Source: Levilinea saccharolytica (GTDB taxonomy: Bacteria > Chloroflexota > Anaerolineae > Anaerolineales > Anaerolineaceae). From it: a DNA stretch of 64,000 nucleotides. The notes under the pieces were generated by a model that searched no databases, was not told the origin of the DNA, and worked only from the letters and a program-made list of their open reading frames with translations. Positions 53,199 through 62,690 of the stretch are shown here, in pieces. Numbering within the stretch: the first letter of the stretch is position 1; each line of letters starts with the position of its first letter. Both the position numbers and the translations under genes were made by a program. The stretch covers positions 1 through 64,000 of the forward strand of contig NZ_LGCM01000037.1 of assembly GCF_001306035.1 (NCBI RefSeq), given 5' to 3'.

Positions 53199-53366
53199 AT
53201 GATATTCGTCAACAAAAATTTCCTTGCAGACAAAATGAGATTTGTTGTATCATTAAAACCTGAAGAATTTGACTATCACGGTGTGGATTCCATAATCCTG
53301 CATAATATTGAACAATTAGAACCCAATCGCCTCCAGAAAATACCTTCAATTGAGGTGAAAAGGTAG
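53199..53366 (+). CDS. Small ORF of unknown meaning
   Basis: The 55-residue frame (MIFVNKNFLADKM... ending PSIEVKR) lies between the PIN gene and the DGQHR gene, in the first AT-rich stretch. A weak hairpin (ATGGTCT/AGACCAT, 53132-53153) precedes it. A possible promoter for the next gene (TTGACT, N16, CATAAT; 53269-53296) falls inside it. No Shine-Dalgarno is clear. It may be a remnant or chance ORF. Confidence 0.25.
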   Translation: MIFVNKNFLADKMRFVVSLKPEEFDYHGVDSIILHNIEQLEPNRLQKIPSIEVKR

Positions 53367-53372
53367 GACACG

Positions 53373-54905
53373 ATGAAAAAAATGAATGAAATGCACGTAA
53401 ATGCAATAATTGTTCGGCAATGGTTAAGGGAATGGGACAACGTGCATTTTGCGGATAAAAAGCATCGACGAATTCCTGAACCCCAGTTCTTCCTGTTTAC
53501 ATTGTCTGCCCTCCAACTACGAAGACTGTCTAAAGTATATCAGCGCAAAGCAGACCGCCCTAGAGCCCAAGATACGTCTGTACAACGCACGCTTGAGAAG
53601 CCAAGAGCCGAAGAGATAGGGCGATTCATCCATGGCGGCTATCCTTGGTCTGAGCTTAATGAGAATCAAAAAAAGCAGGACGAATATAGTGATCTTCGAA
53701 TGCCTGGTTGGCTACCTACTGCTATAGTTGCTAATATCCTGCCAGTAGGTGCAGAAAGAGATGGAAGTAAGTTGTTAGCCGAAAATGCAATTAGGGTTGA
53801 GTTGGTAGATAAATCTATGGCTCGGTTGGTATTGCCAAAAGGGTTTTTAGATGATGACTGGAATCCGAATGTGCCACCATTAGAAATTATTGATGGACAA
53901 CATCGACTATATTCATTTGAAAATAACGAACAGCTTGATGGAGATTTTGATCTCCCAGTGGTGGCTTTTAATAATCTTGATTTTACTTGGCAAGCCTATT
54001 TGTTTTATACGATCAACATCAAACCTAAGAAGATTAACACAAGTTTGGCTTATGACTTATATCCATTGCTACGCATACAGGATTGGTTAGAAAAAGCCCA
54101 AAATGGTCCAGCTGTTTACCGAGAAACCCGTGCTCAGGAATTAACGGAGATACTTTGGTCGCACCCTGAAAGTCCATGGCGTGGTCGGATTAATATGCTG
54201 GGTGAGAAAAGGGGCGGTGATGTAACTCAAGCGGCTTTTGTTCGTTCATTGTTAACTAGTTACGTGAAACGTGGTGCACCGATCGGCGGATTATTTGGTG
54301 ATGAGCTCCACACAAATAAAGGAGACCTGTTGCAATGGAACAGAATTAAGCAAGGCGCTTTCCTGATTGTAGTGTGGCAGGCGATACAAACGGTAATTCT
54401 TGGAATGGATGAACCATGGATGCGACATTTAAGATCAGTAATTCGTCAGGAGAGTTTGCCTCTCCTTAACGCTAATCAAACGGACCTTGCTTTTTCTGGC
54501 CCTTATTCGCTTTTGGCAACAGACCAAGGGGTAAGGGGTGTTTTGCAAGTGACAAACGATATGTGTTTCATTGGAGCTGACATTCTGAAATTGAGTGAAT
54601 GGGTCTTAGATGAATTAAAAAGTGATGTTATAAACGACGATGCGATTTCAGAAAGCGTGAAGACCTTAAGAGAGCAACCGGTATACCCTTTCTTGGAAAA
54701 GATAGCGCGGATTATCGCTGAATTTGACTGGAGAGCTTCTTCTACTCCCCAACTAGACGAGGAAACCAGAAGAGGTCAAATGGTATACAAAGGAAGCAGC
54801 GGTTATAAAGAAATGCGCCTACAGCTTATTCGAAGGTTATGTGATGCGAAAGATCAAGAAATATCAAGAATTGCAGAACGCTTAAGGGGAGTTCTAAAGT
54901 ACTAA
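53373..54905 (+). CDS. DGQHR-domain protein (DndB-like)
   Basis: The 510-residue product carries the signature IDGQHRLYSF (residues 173-182), followed by LPVVAFNNLDFTWQAYLFYTINIKPKKIN, which matches the DGQHR/DndB family. DndB proteins relate to ParB-like folds and occur beside DNA modification systems such as phosphorothioation. Genes for phosphorothioation are not in this window. Base composition is strikingly lower in GC than the neighbouring genes, suggesting transfer. It begins a three-gene run ending in an adenine methyltransferase. Confidence 0.85.
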   Translation: MKKMNEMHVNAIIVRQWLREWDNVHFADKKHRRIPEPQFFLFTLSALQLRRLSKVYQRKADRPRAQDTSVQRTLEKPRAEEIGRFIHGGYPWSELNENQKKQDEYSDLRMPGWLPTAIVANILPVGAERDGSKLLAENAIRVELVDKSMARLVLPKGFLDDDWNPNVPPLEIIDGQHRLYSFENNEQLDGDFDLPVVAFNNLDFTWQAYLFYTINIKPKKINTSLAYDLYPLLRIQDWLEKAQNGPAVYRETRAQELTEILWSHPESPWRGRINMLGEKRGGDVTQAAFVRSLLTSYVKRGAPIGGLFGDELHTNKGDLLQWNRIKQGAFLIVVWQAIQTVILGMDEPWMRHLRSVIRQESLPLLNANQTDLAFSGPYSLLATDQGVRGVLQVTNDMCFIGADILKLSEWVLDELKSDVINDDAISESVKTLREQPVYPFLEKIARIIAEFDWRASSTPQLDEETRRGQMVYKGSSGYKEMRLQLIRRLCDAKDQEISRIAERLRGVLKY

Positions 54906-54909
54906 GACT

Positions 54910-56223
54910 ATGACAATCGAAACCGTTGTTCAAAACTCTTCTCCAAACTTAATCATTTCCTCTGCAGAGAGAATCAAAAAATCAGCTTTTATAAAAAGCA
55001 GGTGGTTATATAGAAATATCTACCGTTCCGATGTAATTGATACAATAAAACGAGAGGATAATTCAGCCCCTTCTAAACCAGATCACCTCGCTCAATATAT
55101 TGCCGCATCAACAGTTCTACATTGTTGTGATGGTTGGAAGTTCTTCTCTTTGGGAATGGACAATCTCCTAAATGGAGACTCAGCTAATTCTGTATTTATG
55201 GCTTATTACGCACAATTACGTGCATTGATGGCTTATTTTGCTACAGAAGGAATCGGCATCTTTAATAATAAACATTTCTATTTTGATAATCGTGGGGACT
55301 GTTTCTTTTTTAAAAGTAACACTCATGATGTAGTAAAGAACTTGATCAATGCCTGGGCGCAGGATAAAGCTAAAAGCCCTCGCTTTCTTAACGTGCTCAA
55401 ACTGGAAGGAAGACCATTTTCAGATTGGATCTCAAGCGCAGACGTTGTGCTTGGTTCTCCAACAATTCCTGAAGTAGCCAAGGATTGGTTACAAGCATGG
55501 TCGATTGACCTTAAAATTCTTGGAGAAGACCATACTAGAAGAAATGAGGTAAGCTACCGACCTCAAGGTATTACTAAGCTACCAACTTCACGTCACTTTG
55601 AGAATGATTTAAGTATGTGCCTTGAAGCATGGAAGGTAACAGAACCTTTTGCAGCAAATCGATTTGCTATCTTAGACCAAATTTTACTCCGAAAAATTCT
55701 GCTAGCTGTTTATGAACGTCGTAAAACTACCAGGATGGATTTTGAGCAATTCGTTGCAACCTCCATGGTTAATCTTGGCCTTGGTACAGATTCGCGTCTT
55801 TATCGAGTCATGACATCTTCAAATCCTATTACAAATGAGATTTTAAAGAATGCAGAAAAAACAGCCTTCCATAAAACTACGGGGACCGACCCCGTTCCAG
55901 TTTTATGTCGAGCTTTTATTTTGCTTCGAATTGCGTCTGCTGCTGTTGAGAATTTTTTAGAAAAAAGTTCTATTAGTAGTTCGGATATCGAATTCTGGTG
56001 GTCAAACTTCGGAATTAACAATGGATTATGGACACCAGGAAATCCGCCGGAACAGATGAGCGATTTATGGAGCGATATAGATGAAGCCATTCTAGGTTTG
56101 GAGGATTTTCTTGATCAAGCAGATACTAACATATGTGTTACCCAAGCACATTATTCTGTTCCATATGAATTGTGGCAAGTGAAACAATTTACAAAGGCTG
56201 GTCTTTGGGCTATCGGATTATGA
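54910..56223 (+). CDS. Unknown protein in the DGQHR-methyltransferase cassette
   Basis: The 437-residue soluble protein is not recognised. It is largely alpha-helical by eye. Residues 85-120 (AYYAQLRALMAYFATEGIGIF then NNKHFYFDNRG) resemble helical HEPN-like or YaaC-like proteins in phage-defence neighbourhoods, but no R-x4-6-H site is certain. It starts four bases after the DGQHR stop and its stop overlaps the methyltransferase start (ATGA), so the three are probably made in fixed proportion. No nuclease motif (PD-(D/E)xK, HNH, PLD) is evident. It is the natural candidate for an effector or specificity factor. Confidence 0.6.
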   Translation: MTIETVVQNSSPNLIISSAERIKKSAFIKSRWLYRNIYRSDVIDTIKREDNSAPSKPDHLAQYIAASTVLHCCDGWKFFSLGMDNLLNGDSANSVFMAYYAQLRALMAYFATEGIGIFNNKHFYFDNRGDCFFFKSNTHDVVKNLINAWAQDKAKSPRFLNVLKLEGRPFSDWISSADVVLGSPTIPEVAKDWLQAWSIDLKILGEDHTRRNEVSYRPQGITKLPTSRHFENDLSMCLEAWKVTEPFAANRFAILDQILLRKILLAVYERRKTTRMDFEQFVATSMVNLGLGTDSRLYRVMTSSNPITNEILKNAEKTAFHKTTGTDPVPVLCRAFILLRIASAAVENFLEKSSISSSDIEFWWSNFGINNGLWTPGNPPEQMSDLWSDIDEAILGLEDFLDQADTNICVTQAHYSVPYELWQVKQFTKAGLWAIGL

Positions 56224-57362
56224 AATATATGGGATCGAAACGAACGATGTTGAATAATGGCTTAGGGCATTTACTTCTCCGAGAAGTTGAATGCGCTGAA
56301 AGGATGGTGGATCTATTTACTGGCTCTGGGTCCGTCGCTTGGTTTGTAGCTGAAAATACTCAAAAACCTGTTTTAGCGGTTGATCTTCAAAAATACTCAG
56401 CAGTACTTGCCAAATCCATTATTTGCCGTACAAAGCCAATGAACTTTTCGATGCTTGAAGAGCGATGGATAAAACCTGTTGAAATTCGAAGGAACGAGAG
56501 TGACTTATGGATTAGAGGGAAGAAGCTACGTATAGGGCCAAAAGGGATAAAAGCTTATGTTGATCGAGCAAGAGATTTGTGTTCTTTGTTATCGAATATA
56601 GGCCCTATATGGAATGCTTACGGGGGGCACTATTTTAGTCCCACGCAGGCGATTACTTTTGACCTGCTATTGGATTCTTTGCCTCACGATGATCAGGAAC
56701 GAACAATTTGTTTAGCTGCATGTATATCTGCCGCTAGTCAGTGTGTCGCTTCGCCAGGGCATACGGCTCAGCCATTTCAACCCACCAAAGGTGCTGGTAA
56801 ATATATCCTTGAGTCATGGTCAAGGGATCCAATTGAATATGTCAAAAAGGCATTAGAAAGTTTGTGTCCAAAACATGCGAATGTCGAAGGACAAGTAATT
56901 ACTGGTAATGCAGAAGACGCTCTTGTGTATGTCCAACCTACCGATCTTGTTTTCATTGATCCGCCGTATTCCAGTGTTCAATATAGTCGCTTCTACCACG
57001 TTTTAGAAACTTTTGCTGAGGTACGAAAAACACGTAGCGTCGAGGGGGTTGGGAGGTACCCGCCTATAAACGAACGACCGCAATCAGAATTTAGCAATAT
57101 TACTCAAGCCAAAGCAGCTCTAAGTAGATTGTTTAGCGCATTGGCGTCAAAGAAATGCACAATTATTCTTACTTATCCAAGTGGACAGTCAAGCAATGGC
57201 TTATCAGGGGATTACGTCAAACAAGTTGCGCATCCATTGTTTAATATTGAATGTCATAATAATATCGAAGGTATGTTTAGCACCTTAGGTGGTAATAATT
57301 ACAATAGAACGGCGAGGCAAAAGTCAGACGAGTTAATTCTTCTATTAAAGCCGATTAATTAA
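56220..57362 (+). CDS. D12-class adenine-specific DNA methyltransferase
   Basis: The 380-residue product has the D12/Dam N-terminus MKYMGSKRTMLNNGL, the AdoMet-binding motif I DLFTGSGSVAWF (residues 31-42) and the catalytic motif IV DPPYS (residues 247-251, in FIDPPYSSVQYSRFYH). It most resembles COG3392 adenine methylases and should methylate N6 of adenine in double-stranded DNA. The ATG overlaps the preceding stop by four bases, favouring this start over the TTG at 56172. The gene is AT-rich relative to the genome. No adjacent restriction endonuclease is recognised. Confidence 0.9.
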   Translation: MKYMGSKRTMLNNGLGHLLLREVECAERMVDLFTGSGSVAWFVAENTQKPVLAVDLQKYSAVLAKSIICRTKPMNFSMLEERWIKPVEIRRNESDLWIRGKKLRIGPKGIKAYVDRARDLCSLLSNIGPIWNAYGGHYFSPTQAITFDLLLDSLPHDDQERTICLAACISAASQCVASPGHTAQPFQPTKGAGKYILESWSRDPIEYVKKALESLCPKHANVEGQVITGNAEDALVYVQPTDLVFIDPPYSSVQYSRFYHVLETFAEVRKTRSVEGVGRYPPINERPQSEFSNITQAKAALSRLFSALASKKCTIILTYPSGQSSNGLSGDYVKQVAHPLFNIECHNNIEGMFSTLGGNNYNRTARQKSDELILLLKPIN

Positions 57363-57625
57363 AACTATAAATGATGATTTGTTCGAATGAAAAAAGATTA
57401 AACCAATCTACAGCCTGAAGCTAACATTTTTTCTACCCCATCTACAATTCCCCGATGTTACTGCTATCCTAACGATGGGTGTTTCCCCCCGCCCCTCCAA
57501 CCGTATAGTCTCCTCTCCCCTCCGGCGATACCAAAGGTAAACAGCCTTTCAGACGCTGCTCTGTAAACACCTGTCCCTGGTCTTAAACCCCCTCCCCCTC
57601 AACACACACCCCCTCTTACACCTCT

Positions 57626-57647
57626 GGCGGCCATTGGCCGCCTTTTT
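57626..57647 (+). terminator. Terminator ahead of the iol operon
   Basis: GGCGGCCA (57626-57633) and TGGCCGCC (57635-57642) followed by TTTTT. The one-base gap gives a tight loop, so the inner pairs will be open. Confidence 0.8.
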
Positions 57648-57673
57648 GGTTTTCTTTTGGTTGGAAAATTAAG

Positions 57674-57708
57674 TTGATTTATCTTTCAAAAAGATGTAAT
57701 ATTGAAAG
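57674..57708 (+). promoter_or_regulatory. Candidate iol promoter with operator-like inverted repeat
   Basis: TTGATT (57674-57679), 17-base spacer, TAATAT (57697-57702). CTTTCAA (57683-57689) and TTGAAAG (57702-57708) are perfect inverted repeats 12 bases apart, lying across the -10 hexamer. A regulator for inositol use could bind here; none is encoded nearby. Confidence 0.45.
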
Positions 57709-57771
57709 TGCAGTTACATTTCTTTCGCAAAATCACCCATCACACCGCTTCCCCGCGGTCCGGAGGACCTC

Positions 57772-58650
57772 ATGGGCACTTCCAGGTCAAATCTCATCAT
57801 CCCCCCCGATTTTTCTCAACCCGAATACATCCACATCACCCCGGCCTCAGCCGGCTGGGAACACCTGTCTTTTTCCGCCCGCAAGATGACGGCCGGCCAA
57901 AGCTGGGAATGGGACACAGGCGAAAACGAGCTGGCGCTGGTGCTGCTGGGCGGAACCTGCGCGGTGCAATCCAACCGCGGCAGTTGGCCGGTGCTGGGCG
58001 GCCGCAAGAGCGTTTTTGGCGGCCTGCCCCACACGCTCTTTCTGCCCCCGCAGACGCGCTTCACCGTGCAGGCGCTCAGCCCCGATGTGGACCTGGCCTA
58101 CGGCTGGTGCCGCGCCGCCCAGGAGTTCCCCGCCCGCTGGGTGCGCCCCCAGGATGCGGCCGTGGAAATTCGCGGCGGGGGCAACGCCACCCGCCAGATC
58201 AACAAGATGCTGCCGCCCGGGTTCCCGTGCAGCCGCCTGGTGGTAGTGGAGGTGTACACCCCCTCGGGCAACTGGAGCTCCTACCCCCCGCACAAGCACG
58301 ATGAACACCGCACCGCCGCGGACGGCAGCCTTTTGGAGGCCGATCTGGAGGAAATTTATTTTTACAAATTTGACCGCCCGGAGGGCTTTGCCTACCAGCG
58401 TATCTACACCCCCGACCGGCGTTTGGACGAGGTCATGCTGGCGCAGGACAGCCATGCGGTGCTTTCGCCGGAGGGCTATCACCCGGTGGTGACCGCGCCC
58501 GGCTACCCCTGCTATTACCTCAACATGCTGGCCGGCTCAGCCCAATCGCTGGCGGCCAGCGACGACCCGGATTTCACCTGGGTCAAAGACACCTGGAAAG
58601 AACAAGACCCGCGCCTGCCGCTGGTTACCCTTGAGATGGAAACTGCCTGA
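57772..58650 (+). CDS. iolB: 5-deoxy-glucuronate isomerase
   Basis: IolB converts 5-deoxy-D-glucuronate to 2-deoxy-5-keto-D-gluconate in myo-inositol breakdown. The 292-residue bicupin protein shows the conserved block SYPPHKHDEHR with metal-binding His residues, EEIYFYKFDRPEGFAYQR and GYHPVVTAPGYPCYYLNML. CGGAGGA precedes the ATG. It heads the five-gene iol run in this window. Confidence 0.95.
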   Translation: MGTSRSNLIIPPDFSQPEYIHITPASAGWEHLSFSARKMTAGQSWEWDTGENELALVLLGGTCAVQSNRGSWPVLGGRKSVFGGLPHTLFLPPQTRFTVQALSPDVDLAYGWCRAAQEFPARWVRPQDAAVEIRGGGNATRQINKMLPPGFPCSRLVVVEVYTPSGNWSSYPPHKHDEHRTAADGSLLEADLEEIYFYKFDRPEGFAYQRIYTPDRRLDEVMLAQDSHAVLSPEGYHPVVTAPGYPCYYLNMLAGSAQSLAASDDPDFTWVKDTWKEQDPRLPLVTLEMETA

Positions 58651-58662
58651 AGGAGTTTTTAC

Positions 58663-59748
58663 ATGTCTGAACGATTTAAGAGCAAACTGCATCAGATTAC
58701 CGTTCAATACCCCACCGATTACTGGAACGACTCCTGTTCGATCGAAGAGTTGTCCTACGCGGTGGAAAATGGGGCCGTGGGCGCCACCACCAACCCCACC
58801 ATCGTGCTGGGCGTGCTCAAGAAAGAAATGCACCTGTGGGAAGACCGCATCCGCGAGCTGATCGCCGAGCACCCCACCTGGGACGAAAGCGCGCTGACCT
58901 GGAAGCTGTTCGAAGAGATCGCCGTCAAGGCCGCCGCGCTGTTAAGGCCGGCCTACGACCGTTACGGCGGCAAGAAAGGCCGGCTTTCCATTCAAACCAA
59001 CCCCGCCGCCTACCGCAACGCCGAGGCTGTGGCCCAGCAGGCCGTCCATTTTGACAGCCTGGCCCCCAATATGCAGGTCAAGGCCCCCGTCACCCAGGCC
59101 GGGGTGCGTGCCATCGAAGAGGCTACCTATCAGGGCGTGTCCATCAACGCCACGGTCAGCTTCACCGTGCCGCAGGCCTTGGCCGTGGCCGAGGCGGTGG
59201 AACGCGGGCTGAACCGCCGCACAGCCGAGGGCAAGGCTGTGGATTTCATGTCGCCGGTGTGCACCATCATGGTGGGGCGCACGGACGACTGGATGAAGGT
59301 GGTGGCCAAACGCGACGGCATCGAGATTGACCCGGCAACTCTGGATTGGGCCGGCATCGCCTGCGTCAAGAAAGCCTATGGGATCTACCAACAGCGCGGC
59401 TACCGAACGCGCCTGCTGGTGGCGGCCTACCGCCATCTGGGACACGCCTCCGAATTCATCGGCGGCGATCTGGTGCTCTCCATCCCCTACGAATGGCAGG
59501 TGAAATTCAACGCCAGCGACATCGAGGTGCGCGAGCGCATGAGCCAGCCGGTGGACGCCAAGATCGTGGCGGAGCTGTACGAGAAGATCCCCGATTTCCG
59601 CCGCGCCTATGACGAAGACGGCCTGAGCGTGGAGGAATTCGACACCTACGGCGCCACCGTGCGCACCCTGCGCGGGTTTATCACCTCGGCGCACGATTTG
59701 ATGGCGGTGGTGCGCGATTTCATGCTGCCCAACCCGGATGTGAAATAA
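58663..59748 (+). CDS. Transaldolase-family protein in the iol operon
   Basis: The 361-residue TIM-barrel protein resembles transaldolase: GAVGATTNPTIVLGVL at the N-terminus (compare the family's GVTTNPSL) and the Schiff-base lysine in MQVKAPVTQAGVRAIEEA near residue 148, then VSINATVSFTVPQALAVAEA. It is longer than short TalB-type proteins. It lies between iolB and iolD, 12 bases after iolB. It may act as an aldolase on an inositol-derived sugar phosphate or feed the pentose pathway; the substrate is inferred from context only. Confidence 0.82.
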   Translation: MSERFKSKLHQITVQYPTDYWNDSCSIEELSYAVENGAVGATTNPTIVLGVLKKEMHLWEDRIRELIAEHPTWDESALTWKLFEEIAVKAAALLRPAYDRYGGKKGRLSIQTNPAAYRNAEAVAQQAVHFDSLAPNMQVKAPVTQAGVRAIEEATYQGVSINATVSFTVPQALAVAEAVERGLNRRTAEGKAVDFMSPVCTIMVGRTDDWMKVVAKRDGIEIDPATLDWAGIACVKKAYGIYQQRGYRTRLLVAAYRHLGHASEFIGGDLVLSIPYEWQVKFNASDIEVRERMSQPVDAKIVAELYEKIPDFRRAYDEDGLSVEEFDTYGATVRTLRGFITSAHDLMAVVRDFMLPNPDVK

Positions 59749-59768
59749 CCCCCCTCACGAGGAAACCT

Positions 59769-61631
<1,863 letters not shown>

Positions 61632-61666
61632 TCTTTGATTCTGGCTTGTACTCAAAAGGAGAATGT

Positions 61667-62683
61667 ATGCATACCATCCGTGTGGGGCTAATTGGCGCGG
61701 GGCGCATGGGGCGCGTGTTTGCCCAGACTCTGGCATATACCGTGGCCGAAGTGGACCTGGTGGCTGTGGCGGACGCAAACGCCCAGACGAGCGCCGAGGT
61801 GGCGGCGCATTTTCACGTGCCGCACCACTATGGGGATTACCGCGAGCTGCTCAAGCGCGAGGATATTGACGCTGTGGTCGTGGTCACCCCCACCGCCACC
61901 CACGCGGAGGTCATCGCGGCCGCGGCCGCCGCGGGCAAGCACATCTTCAGCGAAAAGCCCCTGGCCCAGACTCTGAGCGAATGCGACGCCGCTATTGAGG
62001 CCGTGGAGCGCAGCGGGGTCAAGCTGCAGCTGGGGTTCATGCGCCGTTTTGACGCGGGCTACCGCATGGCCAAGCAGAAGATCGAAGAGGGTCTCATCGG
62101 CACGCCGGTGATGTTCCACGCCGCCAGCCGCGACCCCAAGCGCACCAGCCTGGAATTTGCCCGCCGCGAAAACAGCGGGGGGCTGATCATGGACATGGGC
62201 GTGCACGATTTCGATCTGGCGCGCTGGCTGATGGGCAGCGAAGTGGTGCGCACCTACAGCGAGGGCGGCTGCCTGGTGTACCCGGAGCTGAACGAAGTGG
62301 GTGATATTGACAACGCGCTGATCAACCTCAAGTTCGCCAACGGGGCGCTGGGCGCCATTGATCTCAGCCGCAACGCCGTCTACGGCTACGACATCCGCAC
62401 CGAAGTGCTCGGCTCGGAAGGCAGCCTGCTGATCGGCACCCTCCAGCAGACGCCCACCCTGATGCTGACGCGCGCCGGGGTTACGCACGACACCGTACCC
62501 TATTTCATGGAGCGCTTTGGCGAGGCCTATACCAACGAAATCCGCGATTTCGTCACCTGCCTGATCGAAGACCGCCCGCCCAGCGTGGATGCGTATGACG
62601 CCCGCAAGGCCACGGCCATCGGCGTGGCTGCCACCCTGTCATTGGATGAAGGGCGGCCGGTATCCTTGGATGAGGTGCAATAA
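61667..62683 (+). CDS. iolG: Inositol 2-dehydrogenase (Gfo/Idh/MocA family)
   Basis: The 338-residue NAD-dependent enzyme oxidises myo-inositol to 2-keto-myo-inositol. The Rossmann motif is [15 protein letters not shown]; the catalytic motif is EKPLAQ (family EKP), followed by [13 protein letters not shown], then [20 protein letters not shown] with catalytic Asp/His. AAAGGAG precedes the ATG at 61667. Confidence 0.93.
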   Translation: MHTIRVGLIGAGRMGRVFAQTLAYTVAEVDLVAVADANAQTSAEVAAHFHVPHHYGDYRELLKREDIDAVVVVTPTATHAEVIAAAAAAGKHIFSEKPLAQTLSECDAAIEAVERSGVKLQLGFMRRFDAGYRMAKQKIEEGLIGTPVMFHAASRDPKRTSLEFARRENSGGLIMDMGVHDFDLARWLMGSEVVRTYSEGGCLVYPELNEVGDIDNALINLKFANGALGAIDLSRNAVYGYDIRTEVLGSEGSLLIGTLQQTPTLMLTRAGVTHDTVPYFMERFGEAYTNEIRDFVTCLIEDRPPSVDAYDARKATAIGVAATLSLDEGRPVSLDEVQ

Positions 62684-62690
62684 GGGAACT

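Larger units (their letters stand above)
57363..57771. other. Intergenic region between the AT-rich cassette and the iol operon
   Basis: This 409-base gap marks the return to host-like composition. Positions 57480-57625 are C-rich on the plus strand (repeated CCCC and CTCC) with no coding frame. A terminator lies at 57626-57647 and a candidate iol promoter with an inverted repeat at 57674-57708. Confidence 0.6.

Noticed and set aside
53373-57362. Complete Dnd phosphorothioation or BREX system
   Set aside because: Only a DndB-like DGQHR protein is present; no dndA/C/D/E, pglZ, brxC or pglX gene is in the window.
51428-57647. Prophage or integrative element
   Set aside because: No integrase, transposase, phage structural gene, tRNA end or flanking direct repeat was found around the AT-rich island.
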